DNA from: Akkermansia muciniphila
GTDB lineage: Bacteria > Verrucomicrobiota > Verrucomicrobiia > Limisphaerales > SIAT01
Assembly (NCBI GenBank): GCA_945900775.1
Contig: CAMDJP010000001.1
Location: 17,822 to 81,821, forward strand
DNA: 64,000 nt
Direction of reading: 5' to 3'
Below, in pieces: positions 10,132-19,923 of this stretch. The notes below the pieces were generated by a model, which saw only the letters and a program-made list of their open reading frames with translations, was not told where the DNA came from and ran no database searches. Position 1 is the first letter of the stretch, and the number at the start of each line of letters is the position of its first letter. Made by a program: the position numbers and the translations under genes.

Positions 10132-11379
10132 ATGATTCTACGCGCTCGCGTTGTCCTGCCAATCTGCCGCCCACCGATCGAGAATGGGGCCGTCGCCATT
10201 GCGGGTGGGCGCATCACGGCGGTCGGGTCGTGGCCGGAGCTTGCCAAGAATGGCGGCGGCGCAGTCAAAGACTTGGGTGAGTCGATTCTCCTGCCTGGAC
10301 TGGTCAATGCCCACTGCCACCTTGACTATACTGCGATGGCTGGAGAAATCGCGCCAACCCAGTCCTTCACCGATTGGATCAAGTGTATCACTGCTCTCAA
10401 GGCTTCGTGGAGCTACAGCGAGTTTGCCGAGTCGTGGTTGGATGGCGCACGCATGTTGCTCGCAACCGGTACAACCACGGTGGCTGACATCGAAGCTGTG
10501 CCCGAACTTCTTCCAGAAGTGTGGGCAGCAACGCCATTGCGCATCTTTTCCTTCCTCGAAATGACCGGCATCAAAAGCCGACGCAAGCCCGAAGAGATTT
10601 TGGAGGTGGCTCTGTCCATGATAGCCGCACTGCCAGTGGGTCGCTGTCACGCCGGGCTCTCACCGCACGCACTGTATTCGACCCAACCGGCGCTGCTCCA
10701 ACTCGGCGCCAAGCGCGCTCGGGAAAAAGGATTCCGCCTCACGACACACGTGGCTGAATCGGCCGAGGAATTCGAGATGTTCTTTCACGGACGTGGTCCA
10801 CTGCATAATTGGCTCCGCCGTAACAATCGGGAAATGGACGACTGCGGACGCGGGTCCCCGGTAAAACAACTTGAGGCCAGCGGCTTGCTGGGCGAAAATC
10901 TGCTGGCGGTCCACGCAAACTACCTTCACACCGGCGACGCCTCATTGCTGGCTAAAGCCAAAACGAGCGTGGCGCACTGTCCGCGAAGCCACGATTTCTT
11001 CCGTCATTGTCCATTTCCATTTCGTGAATTGAGTGAGGCGGGTGTGAATATTTGCCTCGGCACTGATAGCCTCGCCACAACCCGCAAAATGCGAGGGCAA
11101 CCTCTGCGGCTCGATCTATTCGCCGAGATGCGCGCTTTCTCGAAAGCGAATCCCACTGTGCCGTCTGATGTGATTCTTCGAATGGCCACTCTGAATGGCG
11201 CGAAAGCATTGGGACTCGCCGGGGAAGTCGGCGAGTTGGCACCCAGTGCGTCTGCTGATCTCATCGCGGTGCCATTCGGCGGATCGATTCGTCAGTCGGC
11301 CGAAGCGGTTATCCAGCAAACAAATGGCGTAGTCGCCTCGATGATTGACGGCTGCTGGGCGCTGCCACCAGAGTCGTGA
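10132..11379 (+). CDS. amidohydrolase family protein (MtaD/SsnA-like deaminase)
   Basis: NAHCHLDYTAM metal motif, THVAESAEEFEMF, VHANYL, GTDSLATTRKM. Confidence 0.85.
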   Translation: MILRARVVLPICRPPIENGAVAIAGGRITAVGSWPELAKNGGGAVKDLGESILLPGLVNAHCHLDYTAMAGEIAPTQSFTDWIKCITALKASWSYSEFAESWLDGARMLLATGTTTVADIEAVPELLPEVWAATPLRIFSFLEMTGIKSRRKPEEILEVALSMIAALPVGRCHAGLSPHALYSTQPALLQLGAKRAREKGFRLTTHVAESAEEFEMFFHGRGPLHNWLRRNNREMDDCGRGSPVKQLEASGLLGENLLAVHANYLHTGDASLLAKAKTSVAHCPRSHDFFRHCPFPFRELSEAGVNICLGTDSLATTRKMRGQPLRLDLFAEMRAFSKANPTVPSDVILRMATLNGAKALGLAGEVGELAPSASADLIAVPFGGSIRQSAEAVIQQTNGVVASMIDGCWALPPES

Positions 11380-11383
11380 GCTA

Positions 11384-12583
11384 ATGAGCGGATTAGACGT
11401 AGAGTTGCGACGTGAGTTGGCAGCCATCCAAAAGGATGCCTTGCTTCGTGAATTGCACCGCGTGGACTCATCGCAATCCAGGTGCATTGAAATCGATGGG
11501 CGGCCGTTTCTTAATTTTTCATCGAACGACTATCTCGGATTATCAAATCACCCCGCATTGAAAGAAGCCGCCACTAGGGCGGTCGCAAAATTCGGTGTGG
11601 GTGCAGGCTCCTCACGGCTCGTCTGTGGATCCCTCGCGCCACACCACGAGCTAGAGGAGATGCTAGCGGTCTTTAAAGGAACGGAAGCCGCAATCAGCTT
11701 CCCAACTGGTTACGCTGCCGCGCTCGGCGCCATCACTTCGGTCGCAGGCAAAGACGACGTCGTCATTCTCGACAAGCTTGTCCACGCCTGCATCGTGGAT
11801 GCAGCTCGGCTCAGTGGCGCAAAACTGCGCGTCTTCATCCACAACGACCTCAGCGATTTGGAGAGGAAATTGGAGTGGGCGCGAGACCTCCCGTTCGTTT
11901 CATCCAAATCACGGCGACGAATCTTGATTCTCACCGAGAGCATCTTTTCGATGGATGGCGACCTCGCGGCGCTTCGTGATATCGCTGATCTTAAAGACAA
12001 GTATGGCGCATGGCTAATGGTCGATGAGGCGCATGCCACCGGACTCTTTGGCGAAAACCGGCGTGGATTGGCAGAGGAATTTGGCGTTGCCGATCGCATT
12101 GAAATTCAGATGGGTACGCTTAGTAAGGCCTGCGGTGCGGCAGGGGGATACATCTGCGGCTCACGTTCTTTGATTGATTTGCTCGTCAATCGCGCTCGGA
12201 GCTTCATCTTCTCGACCGCACCTGTTCCAGCCGCCGTCGCCGCTGCTCGGGCAGGCATCGGAGTGATACAATCAGCTGAAGGCGAGATTTTGAGGCAACG
12301 CCTTTGGGCAATCGTCGATCTTCTCAAGTCCGAGTTGATTAAGGCAGGATGGGCATTGCCGCCGATTCGCAGCGCAATCCTCCCCTTGCTGGTTGGAAAG
12401 GAGACTGAAGCGGTATCCATTGCGACGGCGTTGCGAGCGAGAGGTGTTTTCGTTCCAGCAATCCGTTATCCGACGGTCGCGCGCGGCAAAGCACGATTGC
12501 GCCTGACAGCGAGCGCTGCACACACAGCCGCCGACGTGACGGAAATAGTGAACGCTTTGACTGCCGCGAAGACCGGCAACTGA
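11384..12583 (+). CDS. bioF: 8-amino-7-oxononanoate synthase / AOS family PLP enzyme
   Basis: FSSNDYLGLSNHPALKEAA, VDEAHATGLFGENRRG, GTLSKACGAAGGYICGS; followed directly by bioA. Confidence 0.92.
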   Translation: MSGLDVELRRELAAIQKDALLRELHRVDSSQSRCIEIDGRPFLNFSSNDYLGLSNHPALKEAATRAVAKFGVGAGSSRLVCGSLAPHHELEEMLAVFKGTEAAISFPTGYAAALGAITSVAGKDDVVILDKLVHACIVDAARLSGAKLRVFIHNDLSDLERKLEWARDLPFVSSKSRRRILILTESIFSMDGDLAALRDIADLKDKYGAWLMVDEAHATGLFGENRRGLAEEFGVADRIEIQMGTLSKACGAAGGYICGSRSLIDLLVNRARSFIFSTAPVPAAVAAARAGIGVIQSAEGEILRQRLWAIVDLLKSELIKAGWALPPIRSAILPLLVGKETEAVSIATALRARGVFVPAIRYPTVARGKARLRLTASAAHTAADVTEIVNALTAAKTGN

Positions 12584-12591
12584 CTCTAAAC

Positions 12592-14022
12592 GTGAACAAG
12601 CTGGCCAAACTTGATCGCGCCTATGTCTGGCATCCGTTCACCCAGATGCGTGACTGGGTGCGTCGCGAGCCGATTGTCATCACTGCCGGAAAAGGGGCAG
12701 TGCTGTGGGACGTGCAGGGCAGGGAATATCTCGATGCCAACGCCTCGATTTGGACGAACCTCCACGGGCACAGGCATCCTCACATCACCGGAGCTATTAA
12801 GCGGCAGCTCGGAAAAATTGCCCACTCGTCTGCGCTTGGCTTTGCCAATGAACCAGCATCCCTTCTGGCTGAACGCTTGGTGAAAGCTGCGAACAGAAAG
12901 ACTCCTCGAGCAAAGGACGCCCAGCAGCCGCTAAGCAAAGTCTTCTTCTCCGACGATGGTTCGACGGCTGTAGAAGTGGCTTTAAAACTCGCCTATGAAG
13001 TCGCCCGCCGTTTGGGGCGCACTCAAAAACCTCGCTTTCTCTCGCTCACGGGCGCGTACCACGGCGATACGGTGGGCGCTGTTAGTGTTGGACACATCGA
13101 CCTCTTTCATAAGGCCTATGATAGTCTTCTTTTCAAGTCGGATGCGGTGATGGCGCCATATTGTTACCGGTGCCCCTTCAACCGAGCGAAGCCGGATCGA
13201 GCCGATGCGCGTGAATACCGCAAATGCAACTGGGAGTGTGTTGGTAAAGTTGAGCGCCGTGTTGGTGCGCAACGGAAAAAAGGGAATCCATACGCCGCAA
13301 TGGTCGTTGAACCACTGATGCAGGGGGCGGCGGGAATGATTCCTCAGCCCGAGGGTTGGTTGCGGCGTGTGGCGGAAATCGTACGCGCTGACGGAGCCCA
13401 ACTCATCGCGGATGAAGTAATGACTGGTTTTGCCAGGACAGGTCAGGCATCGGCTTCCTTATTCGCATCGCATCACGAAGGTGTGCAGCCGGATTTTCTC
13501 TGTCTCGCGAAAGGCCTGACTGGCGGTTATTTGCCGATGGCGGCGACATTGACAACACAGGCCGTGTTCGATGCTTTCCTCGGAAAATACGACGAGTTCA
13601 AAACTTTCTTCCACGGTCACAGTTACACTGGGAACCAACTTGGCGCCGCAGCGGCGATTGCCAGTTTGGATCTCCTGGAAAAACCGGAGAACCGCCGCAC
13701 TCGACTTCAGCTCGAGAAGACATTGCGGGAAGAATTAAAATCACTCTGGTCTCTACCAAACGTTGGCGACGTGCGACAGGTTGGGCTTGTTGCTGGCATT
13801 GAGTTGGTGCGCGACTGGCGGACGCGAGAGGCATTTGATGTGCGTGAGCGAGCGGGTATCCGTGTCTGCGAGGCAATGGCGCGACGCGGCGTGCTTACGC
13901 GTCCGATTGGCAGTGTGCTACTGTTGGTGCCGCCGTACTGCACAACCTTGAAGCAGATTCAGCGGATGGTCGCCGCCATGCGCGAGTCCATCCAGGAAGT
14001 CTTCGGAAGAAGAGAGGCCTGA
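12592..14022 (+). CDS. bioA: adenosylmethionine-8-amino-7-oxononanoate aminotransferase
   Basis: YVWHPFTQMRDWVRREPIVI, GAYHGDTVGAVSVG, LIADEVMTGFARTG, LAKGLTGGYLPMAAT. Confidence 0.94.
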   Translation: MNKLAKLDRAYVWHPFTQMRDWVRREPIVITAGKGAVLWDVQGREYLDANASIWTNLHGHRHPHITGAIKRQLGKIAHSSALGFANEPASLLAERLVKAANRKTPRAKDAQQPLSKVFFSDDGSTAVEVALKLAYEVARRLGRTQKPRFLSLTGAYHGDTVGAVSVGHIDLFHKAYDSLLFKSDAVMAPYCYRCPFNRAKPDRADAREYRKCNWECVGKVERRVGAQRKKGNPYAAMVVEPLMQGAAGMIPQPEGWLRRVAEIVRADGAQLIADEVMTGFARTGQASASLFASHHEGVQPDFLCLAKGLTGGYLPMAATLTTQAVFDAFLGKYDEFKTFFHGHSYTGNQLGAAAAIASLDLLEKPENRRTRLQLEKTLREELKSLWSLPNVGDVRQVGLVAGIELVRDWRTREAFDVRERAGIRVCEAMARRGVLTRPIGSVLLLVPPYCTTLKQIQRMVAAMRESIQEVFGRREA

Positions 14023-14027
14023 ACGAT

Positions 14028-15539
14028 TCACTGCTTCTGCTGTTCCATAACTACGGCAGGGCTGATGTTGCCCGCGCGATCTACAGCAATCAAAGCGACA
14101 AGTTCTGGAAAAATCCCCCCGCTCTTGACGATGTTTCCGGACTTGCTGGACCCTGCTGCAATAAATGACTCCCAACGTCCGCCGGTGCGGGTCTGCACGA
14201 GCCAGCGGGCGACTGGTTCGTTCTCGGAGGGCTGCCACAACATTGCGAAGCGGTCTTTAGCCGCGTCATATTGGAGACTGACGGCAGGACGGGGCGGCGC
14301 GGTCTTGTCCAGCCACGGCGAGGCAGGAACGAGTGCGGGTTGCGTATAGACACTGGTAGCGAGGACTGTAGATAGGCCTTTCGCCTCCGACATGAGCGAA
14401 CTTACGTTCCAGTGAATGTTTCCGCTGGCGCCGGCTTGTTTCCGGGTGATTGCGATCTGGTTTGCAATTTCACTTGGATTCCATGGGCTGCCAACGCGAG
14501 CCGAATTGTTGCCGGGCCAGAGGTGTCGGTTTTTAAGGTTCTGCTCGGTCCACCATTTTAGGAGAACGGGGTAGCTCTGTGCCTCGGGTTCGATAGCCCA
14601 ATAGAGCTGCGGTGCACAATAGTCTAGCCATCCGTTCTGGAGCCATTTGCGCGCATCGGCGTACAGCGCATCGTAGGCGTCCAGACCTTTTATTTTTTCT
14701 GGGTGACCCGGGCGCCAGATGCCGAAGGGACTGATGCCGAACTTCACGTGGGGCTTCACGACGTGAATGGCTGAATGAAGGCGTTGCACGAATAAATTGA
14801 TATTCTCACGCCGCCAATCGTCGCGGCTCATTTTTCCAGCCACGCCGGCACGTTTCCAACTGGCATCGTCTGGAAAGTCTATCAAACGTTTCTCGCTGTC
14901 CTTCTCTTTGTACGGATAGAAATAGTCATCAATGTGCACGCCATCAATTTCGTAGCGTTTCACGACATCCAAAATAACGGCGAGCGAGTGCTCCTGCGCA
15001 TCGCGCTCACCGGGATCGAGCCAGAGGTATTTGCCGTAGGTGCGGACGAGTCGGGATTTCGTTTTGCTGACATGCGTTGCGTCGACAGGCGACTTGGCCA
15101 AGTTATAACGGGCGCGAAAGGGGTTGAACCATGCGTGCAATTCGATACCGCGCTTGTGGGCTTCCTCTACCGCGAATGCGAGGGGATCATAGAATGGGGT
15201 GGGTGCCTGACCCATCTTGCCGGTGAGATATTCCGACCACGGCTCGAGCTTGGAGTCGTATAGCGCGTCGCATGAGGTGCGCACTTGAAAAATCAGCGCG
15301 TTGAGGCGGAGTTGGGTTGCGCGATCAAAGATGGCGAGCAATTCGTTTTTTTGCTGTTCGGTGGTAAGCCCAGGTTTGGAGGGCCAGTCAATGTTTCCGA
15401 CCGTGGCAATCCAGGCACCGCGAAACTCTCGCGCAGGCGGTGGAGGGAGTTGGCTTGATGGCGTGTAGGAGGGAGCGGAGAAGAGTGATGAGACTGCGGC
15501 AAGGAACGCCGCTCCGCAGAATCTGATTCGCCCAAACAT
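14028..15539 (-). CDS. GHL10-like (DUF187/YngK family) glycoside hydrolase, secreted
   Basis: EFRGAWIATVGNIDWPSKPGLTTEQQKNELLAIFDRATQLRLNALIFQVRTSCDALYDSKLEPWSEYLTG. Confidence 0.92.
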   Translation of the reverse strand: MFGRIRFCGAAFLAAVSSLFSAPSYTPSSQLPPPPAREFRGAWIATVGNIDWPSKPGLTTEQQKNELLAIFDRATQLRLNALIFQVRTSCDALYDSKLEPWSEYLTGKMGQAPTPFYDPLAFAVEEAHKRGIELHAWFNPFRARYNLAKSPVDATHVSKTKSRLVRTYGKYLWLDPGERDAQEHSLAVILDVVKRYEIDGVHIDDYFYPYKEKDSEKRLIDFPDDASWKRAGVAGKMSRDDWRRENINLFVQRLHSAIHVVKPHVKFGISPFGIWRPGHPEKIKGLDAYDALYADARKWLQNGWLDYCAPQLYWAIEPEAQSYPVLLKWWTEQNLKNRHLWPGNNSARVGSPWNPSEIANQIAITRKQAGASGNIHWNVSSLMSEAKGLSTVLATSVYTQPALVPASPWLDKTAPPRPAVSLQYDAAKDRFAMLWQPSENEPVARWLVQTRTGGRWESFIAAGSSKSGNIVKSGGIFPELVALIAVDRAGNISPAVVMEQQKQ

Positions 15540-15656
15540 GGGACCATGTTTTACCCTTTATGCGCTTTGAAAACAAGCACGCGGTAGGGCGGCTCTGTTC
15601 CCGATGAAGCGGCGATTGCAACTTGCTTCAGAGTATGGTTTGATTAAAGCCCAACT

Positions 15657-16466
15657 GTGTCTTGGAACGACAAAGTTTTTTTCGCGATCGCCGTGGCCAT
15701 TTACGGGCTGGGGATGTTCCACGCTTTTTTCCTGTGGCGCCGCGGCTTCCGCCGGGATGACTGGGTGCTCTACGGCGTGCTGGCGCTCGGCATGGTGTTA
15801 CACACCGTGGCGATGGCCAAGCGCGGATTCTCGCTGCACCGTTGTCCGGTCAACAATCTGTACGAGGCCACAGCGTTTGTGATGTGGGCCATCGTGTCCG
15901 GCTATTTGGTGATGGGGCTGTGGCCGCGACTGCGTTTTTTGGGCGCATTTGTTTCGCCGCTGCTCTTCGCTCTGGGTGTCTTTGCGATGATGCCCGCGCT
16001 CGATGCACAGCCGCAATTCACGGGCGGTATCGTCAGCCTGCACGTGGCGCTCATCGCGTTGGCGTACGGTGCGCTCGGGTTGAGCTTCGGCGGATCGCTC
16101 ATGTACCTGAGCCAAGAGCACGACTTAAAGTTCGACAAGCTGCGCGCGATCATCTCGCGGCTGCCCGCCATTCAGCAACTGGAACGTGTGATGGTGCGTT
16201 TGATGTTCTGCGGCATTGTGCTGTTGACGGCGGGTTTGGCGGTGAGTTTTCTGGGCATGAAAGCGCCGCACGGGCAGAGCTTCCTGCAAGACCCCAAAGT
16301 CATCTGGTCGCTGGCCGTCTGGCTTTTCTACGTAGGCCTACTAGTTTGGTATCGGCGCGCGGATCACGGCGGGCATCGATTGGCGTGGGGCAACCTGCTG
16401 GGATTCGCGTTCGTGCTGCTCACGTTTTGGGGCGTGAATCTGCTGTCCAAAATACACAACCCCTGA
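15657..16466 (+). CDS. CcsA/HemX-like cytochrome c assembly integral membrane protein
   Basis: Multi-TM protein with CPVNNLYEATAFVMW and GAFVSPLLFALGVFAMM; GTG start; directly upstream of hemA. Confidence 0.85.
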   Translation: MSWNDKVFFAIAVAIYGLGMFHAFFLWRRGFRRDDWVLYGVLALGMVLHTVAMAKRGFSLHRCPVNNLYEATAFVMWAIVSGYLVMGLWPRLRFLGAFVSPLLFALGVFAMMPALDAQPQFTGGIVSLHVALIALAYGALGLSFGGSLMYLSQEHDLKFDKLRAIISRLPAIQQLERVMVRLMFCGIVLLTAGLAVSFLGMKAPHGQSFLQDPKVIWSLAVWLFYVGLLVWYRRADHGGHRLAWGNLLGFAFVLLTFWGVNLLSKIHNP

Positions 16467-16468
16467 CC

Positions 16469-17524
16469 ATGCCCATCGTCTGCCTTGGCCTCAATCACCG
16501 CACCGCGCCTGTGGAGGTGCGCGAGCGTTTTGCCATCGCCGACAAAACGTTGCCGGAAGCGCTGGCGCGTCTATGTGCTGACGCAGGAGCGCAGGAAGCC
16601 GTCATCCTTTCTACCTGCAACCGCGTGGAACTGTACGCTGCCACGACGGGCGACAGCGCAGCGTTGTTGGCTGCACTGCGCCGTTTCCTGCTGGCCGACC
16701 AGCCCGAGCCTGCGGACGGGGTGTTGTACGCACACGCCGAGCCGCAGAGTGTGCAGCATCTTTTCAAGGTGGCCAGCGGGCTGGACTCGATGATTTTGGG
16801 CGAAACGGAAATCCTGGGTCAACTCAAGTCCGCCTACGAAGTGGCGCTACAACACAAGCGCACTGGCCCGCGCTTGAACCGTGCCTTCCAGCGTGCCTTC
16901 AACGTCGCCAAGCTCATCCGCACCGACACCAACATCCAGCGCGGTAGCGTCTCGGTCGCCTCCGTCGCGGTTGAGTTGGCCGAAAAAATCTTTGATTCGC
17001 TCAACGGACGCACCGTGATGGTTATTGGCGCGGGCGATACGGGTGAGAAAACCGCACGTGCGTTGCTCAGCCGTGGCGCGCAAAGTGTGCTGGTCTCCAA
17101 CCGTTCGCACGAGCGCGCGGAAGCGCTGGCCCAGGAATTGGGCGGCCGCGCGGTGCAGTTCGATGCGTGGGAGGAAACATTCAGCCAGATTGATATTATC
17201 ATCAGCAGCACCAGCGCGCCGCACTACGTGATCGACCGCAAAAAGCTCGAACCGCTCCAGCGCCGCCGCCATCGCCGCCCGCTTTTGCTCATCGACATCG
17301 CCGTGCCTCGTGACATCGAGCCGGAAGTGAATTATCTGGAGGACGTGTACCTTTACAACATCGATGATTTGCATGCCATCGCTGACGATTATCTGCGCCT
17401 GCGCCAGGAAGAGGTGGCCAAGTGTGAGGCTATCATCGCTGGCAAAGCGCGAGAGATGTTGGAATCCCTGCGCGACGCGCCCGGGTCGATGGGCGCCGCG
17501 CGATTGGCTTTCGGCGGAGAATAG
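16469..17524 (+). CDS. hemA: glutamyl-tRNA reductase
   Basis: MPIVCLGLNHRTAPVEVRERF, STCNRVELYA, SGLDSMILGETEILGQ, VIGAGDTGEKTARAL. Confidence 0.97.
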   Translation: MPIVCLGLNHRTAPVEVRERFAIADKTLPEALARLCADAGAQEAVILSTCNRVELYAATTGDSAALLAALRRFLLADQPEPADGVLYAHAEPQSVQHLFKVASGLDSMILGETEILGQLKSAYEVALQHKRTGPRLNRAFQRAFNVAKLIRTDTNIQRGSVSVASVAVELAEKIFDSLNGRTVMVIGAGDTGEKTARALLSRGAQSVLVSNRSHERAEALAQELGGRAVQFDAWEETFSQIDIIISSTSAPHYVIDRKKLEPLQRRRHRRPLLLIDIAVPRDIEPEVNYLEDVYLYNIDDLHAIADDYLRLRQEEVAKCEAIIAGKAREMLESLRDAPGSMGAARLAFGGE

Positions 17525-17525
17525 T

Positions 17526-18551
17526 ATGTCGCCTGAACGCCCCATCATCATTGCCACGCGAGGCAGCGCACTCGCGCTTGCTCAGGCGAATGCCATTTTT
17601 AATCAATGCCGGAAAGCATTTCCGCGACTCGCATTCGAAATCAAAATCATCAAAACCACTGGCGATAAGCTCCAGACTGCGGCTCTGAATCAGGAGGGAC
17701 AGAGTTTGCCGAAAGGTCTCTTCACAAAAGAGCTCGAGGTCGCCCTGCTCAAGCATAAGGCTGACCTTGCGGTGCATAGCCTCAAGGATCTCCCCACCGA
17801 ACTTCCAGGGGGGCTCAAACTCGGCGCCGTCGGAAAAAGAGCCGATGTACGTGACGTCCTGATTTATCGCGATGCCGCATACCTGCGCGAGATGGCCTCA
17901 AAACAGAGTGTCGTTGAATGGGCGCCAGGTCAGGCTGATCGTCGCGGATTGAATCCGAAATCGGGCATCAAGGATTTGCCGAAAGGTTGGGTCATTGCCA
18001 CTAGCAGCCCGCGGCGCAAGGTGCAGGTGCTCGCGTTACGCCCTGAACTGACAGTCGTGGATATCCGCGGAAATGTACCGACACGTCTTCAAAAACTCGA
18101 TGAACGCGCGGAGTTGGATGCGCTTATCCTCGCCGCCGCCGGCCTCGAGCGGCTTCATTTTCAGATTAAACCCGATGGACGGCTTGTCGGTGATGCAGTT
18201 CCGGACGGCCTTTTCGCTGTCCACCTAGATCCGGAGGTCATGCTGCCGTGCGTGGGCCAAGGTGCTATAGGCATCGAGATCCGAGAGAACGATGAACGCA
18301 TCGCGACGATTTGCGAGCGGTTGAACCATTTTAATACGCAGCAATGCGTCACCGCCGAGCGAGCCTTTCTCACCGCGATGGGTGGCGGCTGCAAATCGCC
18401 CGTGGGTGCGCACGCCGAGGTGCTCGGGCATCAAATTCGGATGCGGGTCGTGTCGTTCCAGAACGGGCCGGCACGGCGAGCTGAAGCGCGACGTGTAGTA
18501 AAAGAAGCCACAGAACTTGGCCAGCAGCTTGCAGTAGAATTGAAGGCGTGA
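17526..18551 (+). CDS. hemC: hydroxymethylbilane synthase (porphobilinogen deaminase)
   Basis: IIATRGSALALAQAN, HSLKDLPTELPGGL, ATSSPRRKVQV, VGQGAIGIEIR, GGCKSPVGAHA. Confidence 0.96.
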   Translation: MSPERPIIIATRGSALALAQANAIFNQCRKAFPRLAFEIKIIKTTGDKLQTAALNQEGQSLPKGLFTKELEVALLKHKADLAVHSLKDLPTELPGGLKLGAVGKRADVRDVLIYRDAAYLREMASKQSVVEWAPGQADRRGLNPKSGIKDLPKGWVIATSSPRRKVQVLALRPELTVVDIRGNVPTRLQKLDERAELDALILAAAGLERLHFQIKPDGRLVGDAVPDGLFAVHLDPEVMLPCVGQGAIGIEIRENDERIATICERLNHFNTQQCVTAERAFLTAMGGGCKSPVGAHAEVLGHQIRMRVVSFQNGPARRAEARRVVKEATELGQQLAVELKA

Positions 18552-19282
18552 CTGGAACCATCATCAATGCGGCAGCCGTACTCGTCGGCGGTGCAATTGG
18601 GCTTGCGGCAAGTGGACGGATTTCGCTGGCACACCAGCGGCGGATTAAATTGATTCTCGCTCTGCTTACTATCGCTGCTGGCGGGAGTATGATTTGGGAT
18701 GGGATTAAAGAAGGGCTAACCCGTGGGGAATTTGCGCGCATCGCGAAACTGTTCGGTGTTGTTCTTGTCGCCCTAATGCTTGGCAGTCTGACGGGACATT
18801 TGCTGGGCATTCAACGGCGCTTGAACAAACTCGGTCAGTATGCGAAAGAGCGCTTTTCAAAAGCGCAGACAGACGGCACGAAGAATGTGAGTGACGGTTT
18901 CGTGACCTGCACGCTGCTTTTCTGCGTTGGCCCGATGGCGATTCTCGGTTCTCTCCAAGATGGGTTGACTGGTGATTTCACCATTCTGGCCGTGAAAGGG
19001 GCGATGGACGGCCTCGCCACATTGGCCTTCACTGTCACCTTCGGCTGGGGCGTCATGCTGGCCGTTTTGCCGTTGGTGGCCTATCAAGGCGCGATTACTT
19101 TGCTGGCGCAGTTGATCGAGCCGTACTTGAAGCAGCCGGAGCTGATGCAGTCCATCAATCTCACCGGTGGCTTTCTCGTGTTTTGCATCGTCCTCATCAT
19201 TCTCGAGGTGAGAAAGGTTGAGTTGGCCAACTACCTGCCTGCGCTCTGTTTCGCACCCTTGCTGATGTGGCTGCTGGGGTAA
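18548..19282 (+). CDS. DUF554 family membrane protein
   Basis: TGTIINAAAVLVGGAIGLA...DGFVTCTLLFCVGPMAILGSLQDGLTGD; start overlaps hemC stop. Confidence 0.88.
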   Translation: MTGTIINAAAVLVGGAIGLAASGRISLAHQRRIKLILALLTIAAGGSMIWDGIKEGLTRGEFARIAKLFGVVLVALMLGSLTGHLLGIQRRLNKLGQYAKERFSKAQTDGTKNVSDGFVTCTLLFCVGPMAILGSLQDGLTGDFTILAVKGAMDGLATLAFTVTFGWGVMLAVLPLVAYQGAITLLAQLIEPYLKQPELMQSINLTGGFLVFCIVLIILEVRKVELANYLPALCFAPLLMWLLG

Positions 19283-19285
19283 GCC

Positions 19286-19831
19286 TCAGTGCCGAAGCGA
19301 AGGAACATCCGCTTGATGCTCCGGCGCGAGAAGTTTCCTTCCCATCCAATTGAACGGATGGACCAGGTTCGCTGTGCCGGCGTCGTTGAGGAGAAGATGC
19401 CCATCGCTTATCCATGCGAAAATTGACCCTTCGAGATTGAAGATGTTGGTCCTTCCGGCGGCTTGCAAACGCCGAGCCACCTTGCTGGAGCGATAGCCAA
19501 CTGCGCAGTACAAAACGATAGGCTTATTGGTCGGGATACTGGGGAGTATCTCCGCAGCGCTAGCTTCAGGATTAATCCGGCGCGCATCGGCAATCCGGCT
19601 TATGGCGAACTCAGCTGAATCGCGTACGTCGAACAAGATCGGAGCGGGTCGGTTTGTGTTCGCAAGCCAGAGGGCAAGTTCGCTCGGCTTGATTTGTTGC
19701 ACGTCGCTGAACTTGGCGCGAAGAACGTTTTTGGCCAAGGCGAGCCACGGACCAGGCAGCGGCATTAGCAGCGCGGTGGTTATTGCCAGTAACGATATTA
19801 CAAGAAGGAGCTTGGCGGAGTTGGTCTTCAT
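19286..19831 (-). CDS. rhodanese-like domain protein, membrane/secreted
   Basis: FDVRDSAEFAISRIADARRINPEA...PIVLYCAVGYRSSKVARRLQAAG. Confidence 0.88.
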   Translation of the reverse strand: MKTNSAKLLLVISLLAITTALLMPLPGPWLALAKNVLRAKFSDVQQIKPSELALWLANTNRPAPILFDVRDSAEFAISRIADARRINPEASAAEILPSIPTNKPIVLYCAVGYRSSKVARRLQAAGRTNIFNLEGSIFAWISDGHLLLNDAGTANLVHPFNWMGRKLLAPEHQADVPSLRH

Positions 19832-19923
19832 CGTTCCAACAGCAGAATGGAACGTTCTGCAAAAATTGGCAAACCGCCAAAAAGACTTGCCCTGCTTTTT
19901 AAGGAGCGGCGATACTAAGGGTA

